DNA of 64,000 nucleotides from Coleophoma eucalyptorum. Lineage: Eukaryota; Ascomycota; Leotiomycetes; Helotiales; Dermateaceae. The position numbers and the translations under genes are program-made. Positions 34,583 through 46,050 of this stretch are shown piece after piece. Numbering within the stretch: position 1 is the first letter of the stretch; every line of letters begins with the position of its first letter. The stretch is from contig JALRME010000022.1 of the NCBI GenBank assembly GCA_026120035.1, positions 661,604 to 725,603 on the forward strand, given 5' to 3'. The notes beneath the pieces were generated by a model, which was given only the letters and a program-made list of their open reading frames with translations, searched no databases and was not told the DNA's origin.

Positions 34583-35268
34583 TCATCCAAAGTCAGCTTC
34601 ATGGACGCCAAAATCCTTCGACTCTGGCAGTTCAAGATGAAACTTATTGCTCGTGGCCACCGTCAAAAGAACTTCTTCTTCCGCGCTCATCTCTAATATG
34701 TGGCTTCCAATGGTCCTCTTCTCGTCAATGAAATGCGCATGCACGCCAGTGACAGATAAACCAACACTCCATGCGGGACTTCGAAGTCCTACGATGGTCC
34801 CTTGGACATCATGGAATTCCTTGATCATCTGACTATCTGTGAGTTCAAGGAGCTTTTCCCGGGGTAGCTCTGAGCGTGAATCGCTCGAATTTTAATCTTC
34901 TTAAATTGGCCATGCAACTTGAACAATACAAAGGCGTTCTTTGCATCGGGGACGGTGCGTTCAACTTCCTCTTGCAATTCGGACTTGGTGGAGAAATTGA
35001 TGAATTTGGTGAGTTCAGGCACGTATCGGGTTACCATTGCGAAAGGCACTCTCGTGCTGGGAGATGCCTTCTGCGTGGTGCCATCGCCTCGAAATTGGTA
35101 GGCGGTGGAATCGATGAGAACCATCTCGCCATCCATTCCTTCGAAAGTTCCGATGCCAAAGTAACCATGACTGAGAAGCTCGGAGACGGTTGTAGATATG
35201 GAAGCGGAAGCCAACCCTGACATCAGGGCGATGATGACTGAATATTGGTATATTTCATTGCTGGCCAT
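34583..35268 (-). CDS. Alpha-acetolactate decarboxylase, with one frameshift
   Basis: The minus strand starts MASNEIYQYSVIIALMSGLAS and continues ELLSHGYFGIGTFEGMDGEMVLID and VPFAMVTRYVPE. After a break come DVQGTIVGLRSPAWSVGLSVTGVHAHFIDEKRTIGSHILEM. These are the family blocks, including the zinc-binding HxH (HAHF) and the third His (GSH). Total length is about 229 aa, near the usual size. The enzyme turns 2-acetolactate into acetoin. The two halves lie in different frames. One missing base in the C4 run (plus-strand GGGG at 34861-34864) would join YP-R-EKLLELTDSQMIKEF, and no GT donor is available nearby for an intron. It is either a young pseudogene or a sequence error. The family is chiefly bacterial, so ancient transfer is possible. 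Confidence 0.82.
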
Positions 35269-35296
35269 GATTGTAACTCATTGATTCCTTGCACAG

Positions 35297-35752
35297 TCTC
35301 CCGCGGCATTTGCTAACAACAGCACAATTATTCAATACACACATAACGATACACCACCCTTCACCATAACGAACAAAGGAATACATCTGCAACTACCTTT
35401 GGAGCCTTTGGAACCTTCCAAGGCGAGATCCCCGGGAACGGTATCCTTGGCTGTTTTAGATTGTAAAGACGAAGAGCAAATGGACGCCTTCCTATGCATC
35501 TGGGTATGCGAACGATCTGACGATAGATTCACTAGAGAACATAATTACTTGGGCTCTATAACGTCATACAATGACCAACTAGCAACAATCAAGACTAAAG
35601 AGCGAAAAGAGCTGTCCAAAATTTCCATCTACGCGGACGGAGACAAGGAAAATGATCCCCGTCTCGACAGCCGATACTGGAAATTCCTGATCGATAAAAA
35701 GGGATTAGAAAAAGAACATGCCTATCTTTTCAGAGCCTATCCTCGTGGGTGA
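35297..35752 (+). pseudogene. C-terminal fragment of a HET-domain protein, 5' end missing
   Basis: After an acceptor-like CAG at 35294-35296 the frame reads SPAAFANS, then HNDTPPFTITNKGIHLQLPL, GTVSLAVLDC and FLCIWVCE. This is the region that follows the HET domain in many ascomycete HET proteins (FLAxSPxxFANS ... TNKGLxI). The HET domain itself, expected upstream, is absent: the divergent acetolactate decarboxylase starts only 29 bases away. The fragment has thus lost about two-thirds of its gene, probably by a rearrangement at this junction. Further short frames downstream to about 36.55 kb may be its tail. Confidence 0.65.
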
Positions 35753-37454
35753 TTACAGAAAGATGGCAAAATCACCTCTTTTCGCCTGTTCTTCGGTAAT
35801 CTGATTGGCATACTGGGGTTCATCTGTAAGGACAATAGCAAGGACCGATTCTGTGGCTCTGCTCAAGGAGAAAGAAAGTCTCGCGGCAATCGTCGATATA
35901 CTTGGCCCAACAGAAACACTCTAAGATGTATTCAGCTCCTTCACTTCTCTATCAGCATTTCCAAAAAAAATTGGAATCTGGCCACCAATCGAATTGGTTG
36001 GCAACACTCCGGGAAGCCGTGGCGGGTTAGCGTGGCCATAAAAGTACAGCTCATCTCTTGTCAGAGGAGGGTAGTTGTGCATATTGATAAATACGAGGAA
36101 GTGACTACACCTTCAGAAGCCATTGGATTTGAACAGAGAGAGGTTTCAGAAAACATATTAGAAGTGGTAGAGGAGGACTTCATGACTAATATTGGGCTAT
36201 ACGGAACCTAGTTAGGCCTCGCCTGCGCCCGTGATGCTAGATGCAAACTTCAGGAATTGTATACGGACAACATTAACTTAGAATGAATGGACCCTCCTTA
36301 GATAGCTTTATGTTTGGTGTCATGGTAGAGAGCTGTGGCCGCTAGGTTATACAATCTATGCGGTTGGTTGTACAACATCAACTGGCAACATTGAGCGTCA
36401 CAGGATATGGTGGAACGAAGGGTCAGAATCCAAACTCAAAGGTCACAGTTGTAGAAAGGGTCATGACTGAATCTGAAAGAGCATTTTGGAAGGAAGCTCA
36501 TCTCGAGAGTTTTAAAGGCGGCACTCTGTCGCCTCAAGCTACCATAAGATGACTAAAAGCAAGCAGCCGTAATGGAATTTATATTGTGTTGTTTGGCGTG
36601 GTGCTCAAATGAAAAGAAAGAACCAATTTCGAGATGATTGTAACATCTTTACTAAAGTATTATTAAGTATTATTTAATTAGGAGACGACTTGAACAACCA
36701 ATAAGGTACATACCGCTAGCATGAGCGTGATTGGTAGCTGTTACGTGCGTATCACCGTCGCTTACAGCCAGATGATTGTGAGCTGAGTACGAAGTGTAGG
36801 CGCCTGTTTACTTGCTGGCACGCTGGGTACGGCCGTATCGTGGGCTTCATACATAGACACCTCATAGTCATATAAAGCATACTCGTGCAATGCTCAAACC
36901 CCGACGACTTGACACACCGCCTCACTTAGGCATTAACTTGGAAAAATACGGGAATACCACACAACTTTGCGGCTATCCTTGTCTTTCTATCCAATCCCAG
37001 CGTGAGGCTGCTTATTGATGATTAAAGGCCCTGTAACTAGGTGTCTTGGGCTTTGCTTGCCCTTTCAAGTAGCGGATTCTCACTCTATAGATATACAATC
37101 TGTAGTCTTCGTGCTGTATGGTTGGATATTTCATAAAGCAAGCTGACGGCCTCACCGCAAGCATGACTGTATTACGGTGGCAATATCTAACACATCCTCC
37201 ATTTTGCTGATATAAAGATTTGATATAACGGTACGGACGTACGACTTCTTATTCGCAGGTATGGCGGAACCACAACACCGTTTCGTTATGGCGGAGCGAC
37301 GACATCGCCAAGAGCATCTCAACCATGATTCCAAAGAAAATTTGCCTCAGAAAATATTGTTTATAAAGTCTTGATCATGACCACGGATTTTGTGCTTCAA
37401 ATTCAAAACTCTGTATGCTCTTCGCCTGTGAATCCTTCATTACTTACTCTAGCC
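35753..37454. other. Intergenic with possible HET tail remnants
   Basis: Plus-strand pieces at about 36.06-36.21 kb (IDKYEEVTTPSEAIGFE...) and 36358-36552 look coding but are isolated and unnamed. The part beyond 36.6 kb includes the promoter of the MFS gene. No intact gene. Confidence 0.4.
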
Positions 37455-39327
37455 ATGTCGTCGCTTATACGTGAATCTTCACTCGGCCAGCTATTGAGGT
37501 GGGTATCACCTTCAGCATTCAGATATCCGGAGGAGCTCGAGGATTATTGTTTGCCAGCAGTCTATATCGAGGTCATATCTTCTACTACGCCCCCTACTGA
37601 AAAGAAATCCTCCGTCGGCTCGGATACCTTCCCAAACACCGGCGACGAATCTCAAGAGCCTGAGCGTGCTATTGCCATTCGACCTACTCGCACGAATGAT
37701 GGATTGATTCTTGTCGACTGGTATACAACGAACGATCCCGATAATCCACACAATTGGCCTCAGTGGAAGAAGGGTCTTGTGTTATTCCAGCTTAGGTAGG
37801 CAATATACACAAGTTAGATCTCTGTCCATCAACTAACCCGCCTTTCAGTATCTATACTTTCGTCATCTATTGTGCTTCGGCTATCTATGTTCCTGCCGAG
37901 CAGTAAGTGAAGACATCATGGTAGTTTAGAGACCATAAGCTGACTTGTTATTAGCGGTGTGATGCAAGAGTTTGGCGTGTCTAGGGAGATGGCTTCAGTT
38001 GGACTGGCAATCTATGTCTTTGGCTGTAAGATCTTACCATCATGCTATATAAACAAGAAACTAAGTCGTGAAGATGGTGTTGGGCCCATGATTTTCTCGC
38101 CCTTGAGCGAGATCCCTTTCATTGGTCGCAACCCGCCCTACATCATTTCCTTGGCCATCTTCTGGTGTCTTTCTGTGGCCACCGCACTGGTACAGAACTG
38201 GCCAGGCTTTGTCGTTCTCCGATTCCTCCAAGGTTTCTTTGGCAGTCCCGGACTCGCCACTGGAGGAGCTACCATCCAGGACATCTACAGCCAATCGAAG
38301 CAGCCCTACGCATTAACGATCTGGATGAGCGCCATCTACTGTGGCCCAGCACTAGGACCAGTCCTCGCTGCCTTTGCTGTGGCCGCTGAGGGTTGGCGTT
38401 GGTCCATGTGGGAGGTGGTCTGGATGACGGCACCAATCTTCATTTTGCTCTTGATCTGCTTGCCAGAGACGTCTGCTGCAACTCTACTGTCCCGCCGAGC
38501 ATATCGGTTACGGGTGAAATACAACGGGAATCGATTACGCTCTGCCAGCGAGATCGCACAGGCGAATACTGGCATGGGCAAGCTGTTTTGGGAGGCTCTG
38601 ATTAAGCCAGCGGAAATTGGTATGAAGGATCCTGCAGTCATGTTCACCAACGTTTACGTCAGTTCTCTCTGCCTTGTGTGATATGTTTTACGGGGCTAAT
38701 ATTTCGCAGACCATGATCGTTTACGGCATTTATTATTCATTCTTTGAATCATTTGTGTTTGTATTCGTAGTCGCGCGCCGCATGTCTGAGACCTCGATGG
38801 CCATCTTGTTCCTCTGCACCCTTGTCGGTGTCGGACTTGCCATCGTGGTATACTGGACTTACCTCGCTATAACTGCACGATCCGTGACTGAGAGCAATGA
38901 AAACCAGGCTTCTCCGTTTGTGCCAGAGAGAAGTCTGAGACCAGCACTATTTGCCGTTTTTGGTCCTCCTATCGGACTGTTCCTCTTCGCCTGGACCGGC
39001 ACGCATGTGAACATTCATTGGATTGTCCCTACGCTAGGGATTACGATCTTCGCGGGTACTTCATTTATCATCTTCCAGTGCATCACCATCTATGTGCCAT
39101 CATCCTATCCACCTTATGCAGCTTCGTTGTTCGCTTGCAACGACTTCTTCCGAGCATCCTTTGCTGCTGCCGCAGTTCTTTTCGCCGGTCCGATGTTCGA
39201 TCGACTCGGCGTCGCGAAGGGTGTGAGCTTGCTCGGGGGTCTATCCGTGCTAGGCATTATTGGAATGTGGATCATGTACTATTACGGGGCATGGCTGAGA
39301 TCGAAGAGTAAGTTTGCGGAGAAATAA
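37455..39327 (+). CDS. MFS drug:H+ antiporter (DHA1 / TPO1-FLU1 type)
   Basis: Five exons (37455-37795, 37849-37902, 37955-38025, 38074-38657, 38710-39327) close in phase to 555 aa with 12 predicted helices. The start MSSLIRESSLGQLLRW...YPEELEDY is the usual opening of this subfamily. Key motifs are DNPHNWPQWKKG before helix 1, FSPLSEIPFIGRNPPY (loop 2-3), LRFLQGFFGSPGLATGGATIQDIY (helix 4, antiporter), and GPALGPVLAAFA-EGWRWSMW. Such pumps export polyamines, azoles, cycloheximide or fungal metabolites. An in-frame ATG at 37371 would add 28 residues; I prefer 37455 by family comparison. Splicing sites are regular apart from the donor GTCAGT of intron 4. No defect is visible. Confidence 0.9.
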
Positions 39328-39984
39328 ACTGCAAAAAGCAAGTTTGCAGAAAAGCTGATAATAGAGGCGAATTTTGAAAACAATTCTAGATTGGACGAGA
39401 GTTACGGTATTGGGCAGTCTGTAAAGACTATGGACGCTGAGAGATAGATAAGGGTCATCTTGTAGACTTGTGCGTGTATGGTGCTTGATTTAACCGCCGA
39501 GCACCTCTATTTATACTTGAATAACACTCAGCTGAATTAAATTTAATTAGATGATAAGAATTCAAGAAACCGAGACCAAAAAATAAGAGCCTAGAATGGT
39601 AAAAGTGAGACTTTTGATGAAAACATAGTCTAAGAATCTGTACGCTTTGACAATAGAATGAGAATCAAACTGGTTGGGTTTAGCTGATTTACACATATTC
39701 TTTGTTTATTCACTTTTTCTTTTAAGAGGAATTATGATATTCAGCTCTGTCAAACGTGGTTTCTTGCTTGATATAACAATAAATTTATAATTCTACTTCG
39801 CTATTATTTTTTGTTGAAGGTTGAGGATCTGAAAATGTGAGAACAATTGTGTGTATATTCTGTTGAATTGAATTGGACTGCTGAGCCACTCTTGGGACTT
39901 TGGCTCATACTAATATCTAGATTTTAGGGTGATCAAGTCTGAGGCTATTCAGAACTGTAATATGTACGTTTTAAAAATGTTTCA
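39328..39984. other. Intergenic, AT-rich
   Basis: 3' flank of the MFS gene. No frame or signal recognised. Confidence 0.5.
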
Positions 39985-40690
39985 ATCTATCACCTACACA
40001 ACGAGCGTTGTAGGCCATGCCAGTATGATCCTTGTAGGTAACGTGACTCTTGTAGGTCAACATTTTTCTTGTCTATCATTTCCGTTGTATCCTCGTCGGC
40101 CGTCTCATAATCACTTCCTTTTTCTAGCTTAGCAAGCTTTAACAGCGCCCGCTCCTTCTTTTTCTTTATCCTCCATGCTATCGCCTTCTTTGCTTTGACC
40201 TGGCCCTCTTCCATCTTTCTTATCTCCTCGCTAACCCACATCTTAATTCCTGCCGTAGCCTGTTTAGGAGAACTTCTCAGGTTGAGTAGATACCCTTTTA
40301 TCTATGCCGGTGTAAAAATGTTCTTAGGGATATACGTACTAAACTCTAAGGCGGTTTTCTGTAGGTCTTTGTCGCTTAGATCGAAGGACAAAGATACGGT
40401 GTCACGTTCATCGGGTATATACACACGCAAGAACATAAGCTCCGCGCTTTTCTAGGATATGTTACCTAGGAAAATCATCTTGTCAATACGGCTAGGTCGT
40501 ACGAGGGCTTTATCAAGTTTGTATACTATATTAGATATCATAAATATGATACGGCCTTCTTGAGAGACTATACCGTCGAGGACGTTAAGGAGGCCCGATA
40601 ATGTATAGCATAAGTAGTAGACGAACATATATCGGTCAATTATATCGAGCCTATAGGATGGTAGCACTTTGTATATAGTTTTGTTAGGTA
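39985..40690 (-). pseudogene. BCS1-like AAA ATPase remnant
   Basis: The minus strand retains TLSGLLNVLDGIVSQEGRIIFM, then KLDKALVRPSRID (about 40460-40620). This is the post-Walker B/sensor region of BCS1-type mitochondrial AAA proteins (LSGLLNxLDG ... RPGRID). Downstream come SLSFDLSDKDLQK, FSTYIPKNIFTPA and a charged tail (WVSEEIRKMEEGQVKAKK), as in fungal BCS1 paralogues. TAG stops interrupt it and the Walker A half is missing. BCS1 paralogues are greatly expanded in many ascomycetes, often next to HET-like genes, and this one lies 2 kb from a HET gene on the same strand. Confidence 0.72.
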
Positions 40691-41034
40691 AGTCTTAAAT
40701 TTCCTAAGCTATCCAAGTAGCTAATAAAGACAGAGGTAATTAGCGGAAGGAGTCAACATCTGTACTATCTCTACTTGCTAAGTTATACTATAATATAGAC
40801 ATCCTTCTCTAGCTTCTTTGCTCTCCCGCTCCTGGATCATCCAAGCCTATAAATCTTCCAACTATAGTCAGTTCATCTAGTGCATTAAATTATTTCAAGA
40901 AAAGCCGGAAACCAAAGGCTGCCGGAAACGCCACGAACTACCTTTCGTACGATCACGAAGCAACCTATAAATTCTCTACCAAGAAAATATATCTTGGACC
41001 TAAGACAAAACCATAAGTCAACAACAAAATTATA

Positions 41035-41695
41035 GTGCTTCTACTAGAAATTGAAGATTTGATTGCCCGTAACGGCCAGGAAGCTGGTAACAAGGCGCTA
41101 CTAGCAAAACTGGCAGAGGATTACAACGATAATACACCGGTCGCGGAGATTAGTAAGAGAGGAGGTTGGTATGGGCGCTATATGTACGAATCTGATAATG
41201 CTGTCTGTAATAACCAAGTAGTGACAATAGCTTGAGACGACGCCCTAATTTTCGGGGAAGGTGAAAGCAGTATCGAGGCATTAACAGGGAGAGGAGGCAA
41301 AATCGCGATATTACATATGCTGGCTTTAACGGAGAAGATCTATAAACGTTATACCAACATCTATAGAACAGAAGGCGAGATATACGCTAATAGATTCTTC
41401 TATTGTTATACAAGATTTTAGTACGAGAAAGACAAAGACTTACTATCCTTATGTTAAGGATATTAGTGGCTATGGAGTGAGGATAAAGGACTAGCAATAT
41501 AGTTTGTTCTTACGATTGACCGGGTCAAAAACTATAGCGAGAAAGTCGCAAATGCCTAGAACGAGTTTAGAGGTTGCTCTCTCGAAGAGGTGACCCGAAG
41601 TCACGCTATAGCATTTGCTGCTAAAGAGGCAAGGCAAAGGAAGACGGTTGTTGATTTTCCAACTTGGTGGGAAAGGGAGGTTGAGCAAAAGCTTT
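41035..41695 (+). pseudogene. Decayed unrecognised coding sequence
   Basis: From 41035 a plus-strand frame reads LEIEDLIARNGQEAGNKALL and AEISKRGGWYGRYMYESD. After a TGA the same frame continues EALTGRGGKIAILHMLALTEKIYKRY and, near the end, ARQRKTVVDFPTWWERE. The amino-acid pattern is coding-like but stops (TGA, TAG, TAA) occur throughout. I do not recognise the family. It is probably a dead gene, perhaps of a mobile element. Confidence 0.35.
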
Positions 41696-42121
41696 GAAAT
41701 AGAATGAAAGTATGATAAATGGTCTTTTGTAGGATAAGTTGACTAATGAGAACAATATGAAGTAAGTAATGCAAGTATTTTGGTTGTTCCACCACATTAA
41801 TTGATCAGGAGAGCTTGACCAAATCAAGTCTTGTCTGTGTAACGTAACTTGTATTTCCCATATCAAGCGCCTCCTAGTCTTTGACCAGATCCTCTACTCC
41901 ACCACGACTCCAGCAAGACACCCTCCACTGAAGAACCAGATGCGGATCCCGGTGTGTTTTGCACTGGAATAGAGGTTACGCATATCGTTCGCCGCCACGC
42001 TTGGACGAGGTACCACTGGGACAGCACACACCCAAACGTATCACTATTGTGGCTCTGGCACGATGATTGAATTGCCCATAATGTGACAGGAAGCCCTCCT
42101 TCGACCACTACCAAGAAGTAC
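41696..42121. other. Intergenic, 3' flank of HET gene
   Basis: Between the unnamed remnant and the end of the HET gene. A minus-strand frame at 41863-42114 has no family features. Confidence 0.45.
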
Positions 42122-44629
42122 TCATATAATCGTAACTGTCCCCACTTCTTCCCTCAACACTCTCATAGCCTGTCGAGACCACGAAGATGTTTGCAGCCAG
42201 TTCCACTTTTGGCTCTCTTCCTTCACTAGCCCTAGCCTCTTCAAATCTGTGCCTTTCGATTCACAGGTTTCCAAAACAAGGTAGTAAACATAGTCTTCGT
42301 TACCCGCTACTTTAAGCAAGTATACTAGCTTCCCGGACCAGTCATTGGGCAATTCAAAATCCGCAATCAATTGGCTAGAAGGTCTGTTGACATCCCCCCA
42401 CTCAATTCTCCACTCAACTGCGCCGTTCCATGCTGTGGAAGTTTCCAGTTTTGCTTGCACAACTGGTCCCTGCAACGTAACGCTCGCTGAAGTTAGTTGT
42501 CCGGTCGCAACGGTACCTGCAGTCTCACAATCGGTGCTGACAACTTTAGTGTAAGATATGTGTGGTGGATTCGATGGATATTTGATGGGTCCGAGATTGC
42601 TAGCCCATGACCATGATGGCGCCCTCCACGCGTGATCTGGTTTTGTCTTCGGCTTTGTTGCTCGCCAGAGCATGCCCTCGGCCATACTTTACCTCCACAA
42701 GCCAGCAATATACTGGTCATGAAGCAGCAGCGATATCCGAGCTGCTAGACCCGAGAGAGCTGGGAATACGTCTGTAGCAACCGTCAAATTTCCCATAAGA
42801 TTCGCGTACCTAAACATTATCAATTTAGATTAAATTTCTGCTAATGAGGAGACCAAGGAACAATTTACTCTTCAACGGCTTGATACCAAATTTTTTGTAG
42901 CTCCGATGATGTTGTGTTTATTGTTTTTAGAGACTGTTTACTTACCAGGCGACGGAACTCACTGTCGTCGTCTGCCTCTCCAACTTTATTATTACATTCG
43001 CATTTGGTGCCTACTCTACACTCCCAGATCAACTCCTTGTCAGCGAAATGCAAGATACGTGGTGAAAGTAGTCTTTCCTGAAACACCCACGCTCTGGTGA
43101 GAAGTGGCCAACCAAAATGAATGCCATCAACGAGATTGCTTCTATCTCAATGAGTGTAATCGTACGGCATCTCCCGGAGGTGGTTTGTGTTCGTGAAGTT
43201 CCGGACATAGACATCACCTGTTGCTGTTAGCCCTCGCCGATGCTGGAATACGTTCAATTCTATGCAAAGTCTCCTTTCTAATATATAAACCCCCAGCACT
43301 CCCTTCGGACTTCGTGGCCGCGATTGTGAGAAAACAGTTCTCGTATATAGAGGCCATCTTTGCAGCTTGCTCTTCCCAGTCAGTTCTGTTTCCTTGTATG
43401 ATGCAGAGACTGTCGATCCAGAGATATCGAATCGAAAGCCTACGAGCAACTTTTACTGCATCTTGAAACGTCAGGGGCAGCTTATCAAAAGGTATGTCTT
43501 GTAGGAAAGAATTGTATGTCTCTGATGTGGTCTGGATTGGCTGATGAGGTCCCCAGCAATGACTAAGGCATGCGTAGATCGCTTGCTCATTGCCAGTTTG
43601 ATATAACCTGATTGGAGAGTGTTCTTCCAGGCCAATGTCGAGGACTCGATCAGGGAGTAGAGAGCTACTTTTATTTCTGCAATCATCATGCTGGGCAGTG
43701 CAAACTTCAATCCAAGAGCGAACTCGCTCCATGCTGACTTCAGATTCGGTATTTCCTGATGCAGTGTCTATTTGGGAGAACAAAGGACAGAGGATTCTGT
43801 TGTCATAATCAACCATATTTGAAAAGTATATGGGTGCGCCATGCTTGCCAATTGAAATTGCCTTCAAGTTTGGATCCCAGTAGAGAATGCTACTATCATT
43901 GGGATTGTGGTGCGGTATCCCATTTTCTTGGTGATTCTGCCGACTTTCTCTCAAGGTGGAAGACATAAAAGAAGGGACAGTTGCCCAAAGTACAGAGCAT
44001 ACCTGGCATCCTGCCTCTCGCCCAGGTTGTAGATCGCCGTATGGAATCTCCAAGATTTCTATGTGAGGGTTCTTTAAATCCCGGCAGACAAAGCAAGGTA
44101 TTTGCGGCTTGTAACGTATCCACTGTACCAGATGCGGAATCAAGTCCACCCAAGCATCCCATTTCATCAAACTCTTCGTCAAATATTTAGCAGTTTTCTT
44201 GAATTCGCTGTGCAACAAAGACCGAGGGATACGTCGGGTGTAGGCTGGCCCAAAGAGATAAATAGACAATGCATTTGCACTTGTCCAGACGCCGAGGAAC
44301 ATGATCTGAGCGATTACGTTGGCAACAATAATGAGAATACAAAGCTGATTGAAAGTACAGCGGAAAGAGCAAATCCATGATTCGAAACCGTTGAACACAC
44401 ACCAGTGATACCACAAAGCTGGGAGCGCTGAAGGGATGCCGGTGGCGGCAGTGTGCAAGACTATAGATAAGAATTGGCCATAGATGGAAATGGCAAGCCG
44501 TGTCAAGCAGTATCCAATCTCGCGAGCGAATTCAACCGCAATCTGGCGGACAAGAGTGCGGTCCATGGTGGCCATACTGGGCAATAATGAGAATATATAG
44601 ATAGCCCAGACAAGGCCCCCGATAGACAC
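42122..44629 (-). pseudogene. HET-domain protein with membrane-type N terminus, disrupted
   Basis: From about 44575 (MATMDRTLVRQ) the frame has hydrophobic N-terminal segments, then the lead-in CFVCRDLKN/GCQVCSVLW. The HET core follows: YACLSHCWG, LPLTFQDAVKVARRL, RYLWIDSLCIIQ and ENCFLTIAATKS. Further on are GDVYVRNF, GWPLLTRAWVFQERLLSPR, an intron (about 42867-42800), ALSGLAAR, YIAGLWR and RAPSWSWAS, ending at 42122. Breaks: a frame change at about 43214, TGA at 43149-43147 and TAA at 42691-42689. The first two could be bypassed by an intron of about 73 bases (GTGATG at 43215 to GATAG at about 43143), at the cost of a normally conserved block. The TAA has no such escape. HET proteins trigger incompatibility cell death. 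Confidence 0.8.
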
Positions 44630-45105
44630 GAGGTGAGTGGAGGATCTGTGACCATGCGGGGGAGTAAGGATATGGCCAAAGTGGTATTAGCGCTTCGCAT
44701 CCCCAAGCGCTAAACCATCTTCCGTTAGTCATCAGAACAGCGATATGACTATTATTAGGTAGCAAATAAGTTTATAGAATCTGTACGGGAATTGTTCCCC
44801 GGAAGTGATGCTATTCAGCTTCTGGTAGGACGATTCAATCGCTCGCATCGATGATTTTCAAGTTTTGACCATTCAAAGATTCTTTCTGACTGATGAATGA
44901 AACTAAGTTCTCGCACCCAGGTGCTTTGTTGCTCTCTGGACTAGAAAATGGGTTTTCTCTACTCAGAGAGCTGCTATGGAAAGCCTGCAATCATGTCATA
45001 CTGAAGTGAATAAATCTCTGTTGAAAGGATACATGAAAATCTCCATTACTACTTTCCAAAATTCCTACATTCTTTGGTTGTGGAGTACCCTCGCATTACG
45101 AACAT
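44630..45105. other. Upstream region of HET gene
   Basis: Contains alternative upstream minus-strand frames (to 44765) that might supply extra N-terminal residues, and otherwise no gene. Confidence 0.4.
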
Positions 45106-46050
45106 TTACTCATACTCTTCAACCACATCGAAAAACTTGTCCCAGTACTTCTCATCTTCTGCAGCTCCATTGTCTGCATTTCCAGCATACGCTTGACCCT
45201 TCACCCCAACCACGGCAATCTTCGGAGACTGATTGGGAACCTGCAAAAGAAGTTGATCATCACCACCCTGCCACTTCTCCGCTGGCAGGATTTGGACATC
45301 GATCTTTTCCCACTGTACTGCCCAAACTCTTGGCCCGGGATACTTGCCCGTTTCATGTATTACCGCTCCTGGAACAAAGTTGGCGTTTTCCTTTTCCTCA
45401 TATCCGAACACGGGTCTAACGTGGTCGCTTACGGAGGACCGACGGATAGCAGTGACTCCCGTTGGGTCGAATGGTGCTTGAAGACCTGGAGTGAAGGTTT
45501 GTTTGCTTGAAAGGCTAGTCCATGTGGTATGCGTCATGAGAATCATGCCTGTGAGCATCCATACTTGAGGTCGAGGATGTGGCTGGAGGTCTTCCGCTGC
45601 TGAGATATGGGACGCGAGCCACAATTTGCCTTCGTCGCAGTTGAGGGTGATTTCGTGGAAAAACTTCTCGGGACTGTGGATGTTAGCTGGGGACGGGGAT
45701 ATTGATAGATCTTACTCTTTGATCTCGAGTTGAGTGGCCTTCCCTGCTGCTGCTACACGGTATCTATGACCATCCTCGTCATCCGATACGTCGCTTTCAG
45801 ATCCTTCCTCCAATGTCAATGCGAAATTCTCAAGCGCTCTGGAGCGAGCCCATGCTGGAGGTGGTTCTGCTATGCTGATGCCTATCAGTAATTGGCTCTC
45901 GATTTGCTGCAAGTATACCTACTCAGTATATGCCTTTTCTATATACGGCTCCAGGTTCTCTGGATGCTTGAAATCGTGGACGAGGTTTCCAAGATGGAGG
46001 TGTTTCGCTCTGAGGCCCTCGTTATATGTAACGTATGTGACTCTCGCCAT
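45106..46050 (-). CDS. Unrecognised fungal protein, 284 aa, three exons
   Basis: Exons 46050-45923, 45874-45716 and 45673-45106 close in phase (GTAGGT, GTAAGA donors; CATCAG, CCACAG acceptors). The protein starts MARVTYVTYNEGLRAKHLHLG, has an acidic stretch (EEGSESDVSDDEDGH), and continues FFHEITLNCDEGKLWLASH, PFDPTGVTAIRRSS and VRPVFGYEEKENA. It has no signal peptide, membrane helix or cysteine pattern, so it is probably cytosolic or nuclear. I cannot assign a family. The clean exon structure, in contrast to the decayed neighbours, makes it a real gene; conserved single-domain unknowns of this size are common in Leotiomycetes. Confidence 0.7.

Noticed and set aside
34876..35220. Plus-strand frame of 114 codons
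   Set aside because: Antisense of the acetolactate decarboxylase, whose conserved blocks are on the minus strand.
38061..38650. Four overlapping frames inside the MFS gene
   Set aside because: Shadows of exon 4 of the transporter.
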